Source: UBA1724 sp963632245
GTDB lineage: Bacteria; Verrucomicrobiota; Lentisphaeria; Oligosphaerales; Oligosphaeraceae
Assembly (NCBI GenBank): GCA_963632245.1
Contig: CAVGTF010000051.1
Span: 1-14,569 of the forward strand
Reading direction: 5' to 3'
Length of the DNA: 14,569 bases
Shown here: piece by piece, positions 1-6,425 of the stretch
Layout: each line of letters opens with the position of its first letter
How positions within the stretch are numbered: position 1 is the stretch's first letter
Made by a program: the position numbers and the translations under genes
The notes under the pieces: generated by a model
Databases searched by the model: none
What the model was told of the DNA's origin: nothing
The model's input: only the letters and a program-made list of their open reading frames with translations

Positions 1-53
1 TAGGGAGTAGGGAGTAGGGAGTAGGGAGTAGGGAGTAGGGAGTAGGGAGTAGG
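1..53 (+). repeat. G-rich heptamer tandem array
   Basis: Seven perfect copies of the 7-mer TAGGGAG followed by a partial TAGG. Each unit supplies a GGG run separated by four bases (AGTA). The plus strand therefore fits the pattern for an intramolecular G-quadruplex (four or more G3 tracts with short loops). The array starts at the first base of the window, so its true length is unknown. A related C-rich tract in the opposite sense lies at 152-178. No coding function is supported. Confidence 0.9.
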
Positions 54-87
54 TTTGTGCGGTCGCTGCGCGGCTCTTCCGCGGCGT

Positions 88-128
88 GAAGGCCGCGGTA
101 CTGGTACCGCCGCCACCAGCGGCGGAAG
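88..128 (+). repeat. Intergenic repeat, module 2 (copy 1)
   Basis: A GC-rich block starting GAAGGCC, with a palindromic heart CGGTAC-TG-GTACCG and ending in GCGGAAG. It matches, in the same orientation and with small indels, the block at 9437-9469, whose heart is GGTACTGTACC. Both copies are intergenic. It looks like one module of a dispersed, non-coding repeat family. No transposase is nearby. Confidence 0.6.
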
Positions 129-151
129 GGCGCCTGCGGCACCTTATAAAA

Positions 152-178
152 CCTACTCCCTTCTCCCTTCTCCCTACT
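152..178 (-). repeat. C-rich tract, inverse relative of the first array
   Basis: The plus strand reads as CCC runs separated by TTCT and flanked by CCTACT and TACT. On the minus strand this is GGGAGAA repeated between GGGAGTAG-type ends. It is a diverged, inverted relative of the array at 1-53, and the GTAGGGAG/CTCCCTAC ends can pair. The two tracts bracket about 100 bases containing repeat module 2, giving a mini-element-like layout with inverted ends. Its function is unknown. Confidence 0.65.
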
Positions 179-224
179 GCTGTGGGGGCGTGGGGGCGCA
201 GTCCCCGTCCTTTCGAAATTCCCG

Positions 225-308
225 CATAAGTTTCGCAGGAAGACTACCAAAGGAGGTCGGGGCTTGCCCCCCCCGGACCCCCGCCTAATTTCTTCCGCCT
301 ACCGGCGG
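225..308 (+). repeat. Intergenic repeat, module 1 (copy 1)
   Basis: This block contains TTCGCAGGAAGA, then CCAAAGGAGGTCGGG, then CGCCTAATTTCTTCCGCCTA and CGGCGG. The reverse complement of 9309-9390 matches it closely over its whole length, with the differences in the C-rich middle and a few substitutions. The outer 16-mer TTCCGCCTACCGGCGG also occurs, reverse-complemented, at 9453-9468. It is a dispersed intergenic repeat. Translations of it give similar short peptides in both places, but I read these as chance open frames. Confidence 0.75.
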
Positions 309-318
309 CACTTGCGTG

Positions 319-390
319 TTACGCGTTTTTGGGCGAGATTCGCCCCAAAACGCGTAAGGCCGCGTTCCAGATAGCTGGAGCCGCGGCCTT
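319..390 (-). terminator. Two nested strong hairpins downstream of tRNA-Ser
   Basis: The first inverted repeat to be transcribed from the tRNA side pairs 356-364 with 382-390 and 365-370 with 375-380, with one bulge and an ATAG loop. The second pairs 319-335 with 341-357 with a single mismatch and a 5-base loop. They share bases 356-357, so they could be alternatives. The minus-strand sequence after the first stem is TTACGCGTTTT, only modestly T-rich. Termination of the tRNA transcript is the likely role, by inference. The stems could also act in the plus direction. Confidence 0.6.
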
Positions 391-406
391 ATGTGGGGAA
401 ATGGGA

Positions 407-494
407 TGGCGGAGAGGCAGGGATTCGAACCCTGGTTACCTTTCGGTAAACAGCATTTCCAGTGCTGCTCAATCGACCACTCTGACACCTCTCC
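407..494 (-). tRNA. tRNA-Ser (anticodon GGA)
   Basis: Read on the minus strand, the gene begins GGAGAGGTG and its acceptor stem pairs with CCTCTCC at the 3' end. A G discriminator and an encoded CCA follow (410-407). The anticodon arm reads CACTGGAAATG with anticodon GGA. The T-arm has the canonical GGTTCGAATCC core. A long variable arm (about TTTACCGAAAGGTAA) is present, as expected for a class II serine tRNA of about 88 bases. It decodes UCC and UCU. The encoded CCA and full-length stems indicate an intact gene. Confidence 0.97.
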
Positions 495-511
495 GGTGAG
501 AAAGCGGGGTT

Positions 512-539
512 AAGATAACCACATTTTGCCGGATTTCAA
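512..539 (-). promoter_or_regulatory. Sigma-70-type promoter of tRNA-Ser
   Basis: On the minus strand, TTGAAA (539-534) is followed after 16 bases by TATCTT (517-512), close to the TTGACA/TATAAT consensus. Transcription would start near 505, about ten bases before the mature tRNA 5' end at 494, leaving a short leader for RNase P. The position and spacing fit well. This is a match by eye, not an experimental site. Confidence 0.6.
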
Positions 540-821
540 TAGCGGTGTGCGCGAATTTGGAAAAAAGGCGTGTCGTGGGTGGCGTGTATGGGGGCGTTTT
601 GTGTTTGGAGTAGAGGGGGATTTGGCGTGGGGAAGAATGCGTGCATTTCTTTCGTGAAAAAGCCCCTGCGCCTCTCTCCGGGAAGGGAAACGGGCATTAC
701 AGTATCCACCGTTCTTTCCCGTAGGGAGACGACGCAGGAGAATTCCCGTTGCGTCGAACCCGAAGGCCCCTTTCCCCGAGTCCCTTTGTACGAAACCATC
801 TACCCTCCTTCTTCCTTCACT
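540..821. other. Non-coding stretch before the Pal gene
   Basis: About 280 bases between the tRNA promoter and the lipoprotein start. An open frame runs upstream in phase with the lipoprotein gene, but its translation has no recognisable domain and would bury the signal peptide, so it is not used. The last 40 bases are pyrimidine-rich (ACCCTCCTTCTTCCTTC) with no Shine-Dalgarno sequence. I see no convincing promoter or structured RNA. Confidence 0.5.
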
Positions 822-1463
822 ATGCGCCTGAATCGTACTCTGAGTCTTCTGGCGGCCATCGTCGCCTGCGCCCTCCTCGTTACCTCCTGCACCAAGAAGC
901 CCAAGATCGATCTGACTGGCGTGGTGCGGAACCCCAATGCCCTGGGCGCTGACAGCGCCGCCAATGGCGCGGGCTTCGGCGAGGACGGCTTCGTGCCCGC
1001 CGGCGCGGATGTGGCTGGACTGGACGAATTCGGCGAGAATGGCGCCGCCATGGGTCCTTGGGAGGGCACCGACAAGCCCGCCGCCGGCGTCAATGGCGAG
1101 TCCGATTTCGTGAAGAATGGCCAGCGCTGGGATGGCGTGGTCTACTTCGGCTACGACCAGTCCGAGATCCAGGGCTCCGAGCGCGCGAAGCTGGATAGCC
1201 TGGCGCAGTTCCTTGTCGAGAATCCCAAGCTGGGCGTGGTGATCGAGGGACACACCGATGCCCGCGGCAGCGATGAGTACAACCGCGCGCTGGGCGAGCG
1301 CCGTGCGCTCTCCGTGCAGCAGTATCTCGGGCTTCTGGGCGTGGCCGATGGCCGGATGCAGACCCTTAGCTATGGCGAGGACCGCCCCGCAGTGGCCGAC
1401 GCCGTCGAGGAGAGCCAGTTCAAGCTGAATCGCCGCGCGGAATTCGTGATCGGCGAGCTCTAG
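822..1463 (+). CDS. Pal/OmpA-like peptidoglycan-binding lipoprotein
   Basis: A 213-residue outer-membrane lipoprotein of the Pal type. Residues 1-23 form a lipoprotein signal peptide with lipobox V-T-S-C, making Cys23 the lipidated residue. Residues 24-100 are a flexible linker rich in Gly, Ala and Asp. Residues 105-211 are an OmpA-like domain: it holds GHTDARG followed by YNRALGERRA, with Asp146 and Arg161 at the positions that bind diaminopimelate in this family. In the known system Pal ties the outer membrane to peptidoglycan and partners with TolB. No tol genes are in the window, so a stand-alone OmpA-family lipoprotein remains possible. The ATG at 822 is chosen because it places the signal peptide at the N-terminus; there is no Shine-Dalgarno sequence, only a pyrimidine-rich leader. 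It appears monocistronic, with a candidate terminator after it. Confidence 0.88.
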   Translation: MRLNRTLSLLAAIVACALLVTSCTKKPKIDLTGVVRNPNALGADSAANGAGFGEDGFVPAGADVAGLDEFGENGAAMGPWEGTDKPAAGVNGESDFVKNGQRWDGVVYFGYDQSEIQGSERAKLDSLAQFLVENPKLGVVIEGHTDARGSDEYNRALGERRALSVQQYLGLLGVADGRMQTLSYGEDRPAVADAVEESQFKLNRRAEFVIGEL

Positions 1464-1526
1464 TCCCGATTCCTCCCCCTCATTCCCCTAGCTCCCTCGC
1501 AGAAAATATGCGGGAGGAGTGATTCG

Positions 1527-1557
1527 CGCCCCTCTTCGGAATTCACGGAGAGGGGCG
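1527..1557 (+). terminator. Hairpin after the Pal gene
   Basis: CGCCCCTCT (1527-1535) pairs with AGAGGGGCG (1549-1557), extended inwards by three further pairs, leaving a loop of about 7 bases. It is followed by GCTTCTTCCC, which is pyrimidine-rich but not a U-run. A weaker hairpin (CTCCC...GCA/TGCGGGAG) lies just upstream at about 1492-1518. It is a plausible terminator for the lipoprotein gene. Confidence 0.4.
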
Positions 1558-1682
1558 GCTTCTTCCCGGAATGGTGCCGCCGTCGCGCGTTGCGTCCACC
1601 GGGGGGGGCTCGGGAGGCAGGGGGGGAGGGCGATAAGATCTATTATTTGCGTTTTCTGATATTTGCCGTGGAGAAGAAATCC

Positions 1683-3005
1683 GTGGAGAGCCCCGCCTGC
1701 GATGGAGTGATGGATGTCTGCGCCGCCGTGGTCTTCCGGGAGGGACGGTTGCTTCTGGCCACGCGGCGTCCTGGTAGCAGAGGCGAGGGGCGCTGGGAGT
1801 TCCCTGGCGGAAAATGCGAGGTGGGCGAGAGCTTCGAGGAGACCATCCGCCGGGAATTGCGCGAGGAACTCGCTTTCCCCGTGACCTCTGCCGTCCCAGT
1901 GGCGACCATCTCCCGACCCGCCTCCGAGACCACACCCGCAATCCGGCTGCACTTTCTCCTCTGCCAGGCACCCGCCGATGTAGAGCCTACTCCCCAGGAG
2001 GGGCAAGAGTGCCGCTGGCATACCCCCGTGGAGTGGGACGCACTGGATTTGATGCCTACGGACCGCCGCTTCTTGGAGGAGTATCGCGAGGAACTCCGCG
2101 GACTCTCTCTGGAGACCCGGCTGCCCTTCGATCCCGCTTCCGGACGACTCCCACTCTGGCTCAAGAGCCCCTTCCAGGGCGGCGAAGAACGCCGCGAGAT
2201 GCGGCAGCTCCTGCGGGAGGGTGGACTCCATACCGTCTGCGAAGGCGCGAAGTGCCCCAATCGCTGCCAGTGCTGGAAGCAGCGCACCGCCACCTTCATG
2301 ATCTTGGGCGATGTGTGCACCCGCGCATGCCGCTTCTGCTCCGTGAACCACGGTCGCCCCACGCCTGCGGATCCCGATGAGGCCATCAAGGTCGCCAAGA
2401 GCGTCCAGGAACTGGGGCTGAAATACGCGGTGGTCACCTGTGTGACCCGCGATGACCTTCCCGATGGCGGCGCTTCCGCCATGGCCGATGTGATTCGCGC
2501 CATTCGCCAGGCGTCCCCCGATACCCTGGTGGAGGTCCTTACCAGCGACTACCGCGGCGACTTCGCCGCCTTGGACAAGGTCCTCGCTGCAGCTCCCGCA
2601 GTCTTCGGACACAACCTGGAGACCGTGGAGCGCCTCTCTCCCAGCGTCCGGAGTGTGGCGACCTATCGCGGAAGCCTGGCCGTCCTGAAGCACGCCTCCG
2701 AACACGCCCCCGCGGGCACGGTGGTGAAGAGCGGCATGATGCTGGGATTGGGCGAGAGTGACGAGGATATCCGACAGGCACTGCGGGATTTGCGGGAGGC
2801 CGGCGTCTCTCTGGTGACTCTGGGACAGTATCTCCAGCCCACTCCCGCACAACTCCCCGTGGCACGCTTCATTCCGCCCTCCGAATTCCTCCAGTGGCGG
2901 CGATACGCCGAGGAGGAGCTCGGCTTCGCCCGCGCGGTCTGCGGTCCACTGGTCCGCAGTTCCTACATGGCAGGAGACGCCTATCGCCGCATGACCGGAC
3001 GATAA
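1683..3005 (+). CDS. lipA: MutT-type Nudix hydrolase fused to lipoyl synthase
   Basis: One uninterrupted frame encodes two enzymes. Residues about 10-140 are a MutT-like Nudix domain with a WEFPGG strand and a Nudix box at about 43-65. The box keeps its acidic core RELREE but has Ala where the usual Gly precedes the final hydrophobic residue. From about residue 155 comes a full lipoyl synthase: auxiliary-cluster cysteines C186, C191 and C197 (C-x4-C-x5-C), radical-SAM cysteines C212, C216 and C219 (CTRACRFC), then TRDDLPDGG, HNLETV, LGQYLQPT and the C-terminal RSSY. LipA inserts two sulfurs into octanoyl groups on lipoyl domains. MutT enzymes hydrolyse nucleotide diphosphate-X compounds, typically 8-oxo-dGTP; this domain's substrate is unknown. 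The GTG start at 1683 has GGAGAA 7-9 bases upstream. ATG 1710 and GTG 1668 are alternatives; a longer TTG form from 1590 adds non-homologous residues. hpt follows after 63 bases. Confidence 0.88.
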   Translation: MESPACDGVMDVCAAVVFREGRLLLATRRPGSRGEGRWEFPGGKCEVGESFEETIRRELREELAFPVTSAVPVATISRPASETTPAIRLHFLLCQAPADVEPTPQEGQECRWHTPVEWDALDLMPTDRRFLEEYREELRGLSLETRLPFDPASGRLPLWLKSPFQGGEERREMRQLLREGGLHTVCEGAKCPNRCQCWKQRTATFMILGDVCTRACRFCSVNHGRPTPADPDEAIKVAKSVQELGLKYAVVTCVTRDDLPDGGASAMADVIRAIRQASPDTLVEVLTSDYRGDFAALDKVLAAAPAVFGHNLETVERLSPSVRSVATYRGSLAVLKHASEHAPAGTVVKSGMMLGLGESDEDIRQALRDLREAGVSLVTLGQYLQPTPAQLPVARFIPPSEFLQWRRYAEEELGFARAVCGPLVRSSYMAGDAYRRMTGR

Positions 3006-3068
3006 AATACACTTTCCAAATTCCAATCCGTCTTTTCTTTCTTAAAACCCCTTCGATTCCACACTACA

Positions 3069-3596
3069 ATGAAGATTGTTCTTACTCAGGAGCAGATCCA
3101 GGCACGCATCCAGGAAATGGCCGACGAAATCAATCGCGCCTACGAGGGACAGCCCTACACCGTTATGGCACTGCTGAACGGCGCATGCTACTTCGCCGTC
3201 GATCTGACCCGCCACCTGAAGGGCGATTTCATCCTGGACTCCGTCCTGGTCTCCAGCTATGTGGACGACAAGTCCACCGGAAAGATCACCATGCGCGGCA
3301 CTCCCAAGCGCCCCGTTGCCGGACGCCATGTGCTGCTGGTGGACGAGGTGCTCGATACCGCCCTGACCCTCTCCTCCATCCGCCGGCACTTCCAGGAACA
3401 GGACGCCGTGGATGTGAAGACCTGCGTGCTCGTCCAGAAGGACCGCCCCCTCCATCCCCTCGCCAAGGACTTCACCGCCGAGTGGGTCGGCTTCCGCCTG
3501 CCTGACCGCTTCCTCATCGGCTGCGGAATGGACTATAATGAGCGCTTCCGCCAGTTGCCCTACATCGCCGAAATGGAGCCCGCGGACCTGAAATGA
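3069..3596 (+). CDS. hpt: Hypoxanthine phosphoribosyltransferase
   Basis: A 175-residue type I phosphoribosyltransferase, normal length for bacterial Hpt. It converts hypoxanthine or guanine plus PRPP to IMP or GMP in cytoplasmic purine salvage. Family landmarks are in order: LLNGACYFAVDL (about 35-46), the SSY flexible-loop motif at 62-64, the PRPP loop VLLVDEVLDTALTL (88-101) with Asp92, Glu93 and Asp96, and the C-terminal PDRFLIGCGMDYNERFRQLP signature. Two small deviations sit in the PRPP loop: Asp-Glu order where many relatives have Glu-Asp, and Ala98 where Gly is usual. The ATG at 3069 lacks a Shine-Dalgarno sequence; the leader is pyrimidine-rich further up. The stop codon overlaps the murD start (ATGA), so the two are co-transcribed and probably translationally coupled. 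Confidence 0.93.
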   Translation: MKIVLTQEQIQARIQEMADEINRAYEGQPYTVMALLNGACYFAVDLTRHLKGDFILDSVLVSSYVDDKSTGKITMRGTPKRPVAGRHVLLVDEVLDTALTLSSIRRHFQEQDAVDVKTCVLVQKDRPLHPLAKDFTAEWVGFRLPDRFLIGCGMDYNERFRQLPYIAEMEPADLK

Positions 3597-5046
3597 TTCC
3601 GGAGTCTCTGTCAGGAAAGACGGTCCTGGTGCTGGGCGCCGGGAAGAGTGGCCGCGCCGCCGCGCGCCTGGCCGCCTCCCACGGTGCCCACGCGATCTTG
3701 GTCGATGGCGCCGCGAAGGACAGCGCTCCCGCTGACAGTGCATCGCTGTCGGAGTCGGGCGTCTCCTTCCTTTGGGGATGCCACGACTGCCTCTGGGCGG
3801 GCGACGAAAAGATCGACCTCGTGGTGGTCTCCCCCGGCATTCCCCTGGGGAGCGCCCTCCATCGCATGGGCGAATCCACCGGCGCGCCCCTGGTGGGCGA
3901 GCTGGAATTCGGCGCCTCTTTCCTGACATGCCCCATCCTGGCGGTCACCGGCACCAACGGCAAGACCACTACCACCGAACTCCTGACGGCATGCCTGAAA
4001 GGCGCCGGATTCTCCGCGTTGTCCGCCGGAAATATCGGCGTGCCGCTCTCCCAAATTGCCCTGGATCCACCCGCGCTGGATTACCTGGTGCTCGAGGTTA
4101 GTAGCTTCCAATTGGAACACGCGGCGAGCCTCCGGCCCTCCGGCGCAATCCTCCTGAATGTGACTCCCGATCACCTGGATCGGCACGGCTCCCTGGAGAA
4201 CTACACCGCCCTGAAGGCATCCCTCCTGGAACGCGTCCCCGCCTCCGGCGCCGTCGTATATCACGCCGCCTTGGAAAATGCCCTCCATCTCGCCGACGGC
4301 GTGCATCGCGCGCGCCTCTGGCTGCGGGGTGAGGAGCCCACCGCTCTCGCGGAACGCCCCCAGGCGGAGGACTGGTGGATTTGTGCGGAGGGCATCCGGC
4401 ATCTGACGCCCTCTGGCGAGGAGCTTGTGCTCTCCCGGGCGGGCCTGCAAATGCAGGGCAGCCACAATCTCGCCAACGCCGCGGCGGTGATCGCGATGCT
4501 CTCCGCATTGGGAATCCCCCTGGAAAAATACCGCCTGGCGCTTTCCAATTTCCAGTGCGGTCCCCACCGCATCCAGCTGGTGCGCGAGCGCAACGAGGTC
4601 CTCTTTGTGGACGACTCGAAGGCCACCGATGTGGACGCCATGATCCAGGCGTTGCGCACCCTGGGTCCCATGGCCGGAAAGGGCATCCACCTGATTGCCG
4701 GCGGCCTGGCTAAGGGATGCTCCCTAGTGGAAGCCGAACCGGAAATCAGAATGTATGTTAAGACCGCATTCCTCATAGGGGAAAGTGGTCCCCGTCTGGC
4801 GGAATCCTGGGGGAACTGGACGCAGTGCCATGTCTGCGCCTCCCTGGAGGAGGCCGTCGCCCTGGCCGCCAATGCAGCTTCCCCCCGCGAACTGATCCTC
4901 CTCTCTCCCGGTTGCGCAAGCATGGATATGTTCCGCTCCTACGCGGAACGCGGCGACAAATTCGCCGCCGCCGTGGATGCGCTGGATTCGCACGCGTGCG
5001 CNNNNNNNNNNCGTGCGCACGCACGGGCAGCGGCGAGCCCTCCTGA
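3593..5046 (+). CDS. murD: UDP-N-acetylmuramoyl-L-alanine--D-glutamate ligase (3' end broken by gap)
   Basis: MurD adds D-glutamate to UDP-MurNAc-L-alanine in the cytoplasmic phase of peptidoglycan synthesis. The sequence shows the N-terminal nucleotide-sugar fold (VLGAGKSG at about 13-20), the ATP loop GTNGKTTT (120-127), SSFQLE (170-175), TPDHLDRHGS with the carbamylated-lysine position at Lys208, HNLANAAAV (about 291-299), PHRIQLV, and VDDSKATDVDA in the C-terminal ligase domain. SPGCASMDMF and ERGDKF near residues 438-457 are the usual end of the protein, so it is almost complete before the Ns. Reading straight through ten Ns continues to 5131 in non-MurD sequence and overlaps the next gene. 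A one-base change in gap length would instead give a stop at 5044-5046, which I prefer. It starts inside hpt (4-base overlap). Confidence 0.9.
5002..5011. other. Assembly gap (10 Ns)
   Basis: Ten Ns interrupt the end of murD. The left flank GCACGCGTGC and the right flank GTGCGCAC are each palindromic and share alternating GC-rich words, which suggests a hairpin that sequencing or assembly failed to cross. Ten is a conventional placeholder, so the true length and reading frame across it are unknown. Confidence 0.9.
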
Positions 5047-5127
5047 GAAATTCGAATCCCTTTTACGCCTTTCAACAACGCCTTCTCTCTCATTCCCTCA
5101 CCTTCACAAGATCACAGGAAACGGACG

Positions 5128-6210
5128 ATGAAAATGAACCTCCTCTCCTCCTGCGGAACGCTCGCCCTGGCCGCCGCCGTGGCCATTGGCGCCGCTGGTT
5201 GCCGCACCGCTACCCCCAAGACCAACACCTACACCGGTCTGCTCAGCGGACGCTCCGTCATTCCTCCCGCCTACGCCGAAATCAAGCCCATTCCCGCTAC
5301 CACCGCCCCCGCCGCCCAGGAGACCCCGGCCTTCCAGGGCATCGGCGAGGAGAATGCCTTCGTGGTTCCCGGTCCCGAGCTGACCGAGCAGCCCGAGATC
5401 CAGGAGATCGAGGCCCCCAAGGGACCCGAGGCCCCCGAGGCCCCCGCCGCTTCCGAGAACAAGGGATGGACTCTTCCTTCCGTGCCCACCGGCGCTGCCG
5501 CCGCTGAGCCCGGAGAGGTCTATGTGGTCCGCGGAGGCGACAGCCTCTCCCGCATCGCCGCCACCCACGGCGTGAAGACCTCCGACCTACTGGCCGCCAA
5601 TCCCCAGGTCAAGAGCGCAGACAAGATCTTCGTGGGACAGAAGCTGAATCTGCCCGCCGGCGCAGTCTCCACCAGCCCCGTCAAGAAGGCTGATGCCAAG
5701 ACCGCTCCCGCCGCCAAGGCCGCCGACAAGAAGAAGGCGCCCGCCGCTTCCGCCCAGCGCGAGAGCATCCCCGCTGATGGAAAGTACACCGTGAAGTCCG
5801 GCGACTCCCTCTGGATTGTGGGACACCGCTTCGGTGTGAAGACCGACGACATCCGCCGCTGGAATGACCTCTCCTCCGATACCCTCCAGGTGGGACAGGT
5901 CCTCAATCTCACCGGCGAAGCCGCTCCCGCGGCCCCCAAGGCGGCCCCCGCACCTGTCGCGGAACCCGTGGTTGACGCCACTTCCGCCGAGCCCCTGCCG
6001 CCCGTGGAGGCACCCGTTGTCGTGGACGAGGCACCCGCTCCCGCCCCCGCGCCCTATCTGGAACACGCCGTGGGCATGGGCGAGACCCTGGAGAGCATCG
6101 CCTCCATGTATGAGACCACTGTAGAGGCCATCAAGCAGGCCAATCCCCAGGTGAAGACCAACGCCGATCTGAAGGACGGCTCCGTCCTCCAGATCCCCAG
6201 CGCTTTCTAA
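5128..6210 (+). CDS. Lipoprotein with three LysM domains
   Basis: A 360-residue exported, peptidoglycan-binding protein. Residues 1-25 form a signal peptide ending in A-A-G-C, a slightly relaxed lipobox, so Cys25 is probably lipidated. Three LysM repeats follow: about 131-175 (YVVRGGDSLSRIA), 219-261 (YTVKSGDSLWIVG) and 312-357 (HAVGMGETLESIA). They are separated by low-complexity linkers rich in Ala, Pro, Glu and Lys (about 85-128, 178-216, 263-309). There is no catalytic domain (no M23 peptidase, amidase or NlpC/P60), so the role is more likely binding or scaffolding at the wall. The ATG at 5128 has AGGAA eight bases upstream. It lies after murD, in the same direction, and may share its transcript. 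LysM3 is the most diverged repeat. The precise role is unknown. Confidence 0.85.
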   Translation: MKMNLLSSCGTLALAAAVAIGAAGCRTATPKTNTYTGLLSGRSVIPPAYAEIKPIPATTAPAAQETPAFQGIGEENAFVVPGPELTEQPEIQEIEAPKGPEAPEAPAASENKGWTLPSVPTGAAAAEPGEVYVVRGGDSLSRIAATHGVKTSDLLAANPQVKSADKIFVGQKLNLPAGAVSTSPVKKADAKTAPAAKAADKKKAPAASAQRESIPADGKYTVKSGDSLWIVGHRFGVKTDDIRRWNDLSSDTLQVGQVLNLTGEAAPAAPKAAPAPVAEPVVDATSAEPLPPVEAPVVVDEAPAPAPAPYLEHAVGMGETLESIASMYETTVEAIKQANPQVKTNADLKDGSVLQIPSAF

Positions 6211-6425
6211 GAATCCCCCGACCGTCCGCGTTGCCTCGAAGACCTTTCCGGGAAAACGCCTCTCGGGAGGGCGGTCTAGGCAAGGGCGGTTATAGTACCC
6301 CGTTGACTTGACGGCGGACCCCGCGAGGGGACGCGCCATTTCCTCCCCCAAAAACAAATCCCTCCCTCCTCTCCGGCGCATACCCGCATCGGAGGGGGCA
6401 AAACAAAGTCCAAGGAACCACAGCG

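Noticed and set aside
1..178. A CRISPR array suggested by regular repeats at the window start
   Set aside because: The units are 7 bases long with no spacers between them and there are no cas genes. This is a simple tandem repeat.
55..288. A small open frame in the first intergenic region, resembling one at 9288-9560
   Set aside because: The similar peptides (SFAGR...PKEVG) come from the shared DNA repeat read in the same phase. There are indels, no ribosome binding site, and the remaining residues differ.
285..488. A 67-codon minus-strand open frame
   Set aside because: It is the tRNA-Ser gene and its downstream hairpins read as protein.
570..821. Upstream extension of the Pal-like gene
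   Set aside because: The signal peptide and lipobox start at ATG 822. The added N-terminal residues would block export and show no domain.
1488..3026. A 512-codon minus-strand open frame opposite the Nudix-LipA gene
   Set aside because: It is antisense to a gene with complete family motifs, has no recognisable domain and shows compositional shadowing like the other antisense frames.
3611..4690. A 359-codon minus-strand open frame opposite murD
   Set aside because: It is antisense to murD, has no domain, and its length is explained by GC-rich codon bias.
6291..6308. TATAGT at 6291-6296 and TTGACT at 6303-6308 as an fba promoter
   Set aside because: The two boxes are in the wrong order for one promoter, and neither has a partner at 16-18 bases.
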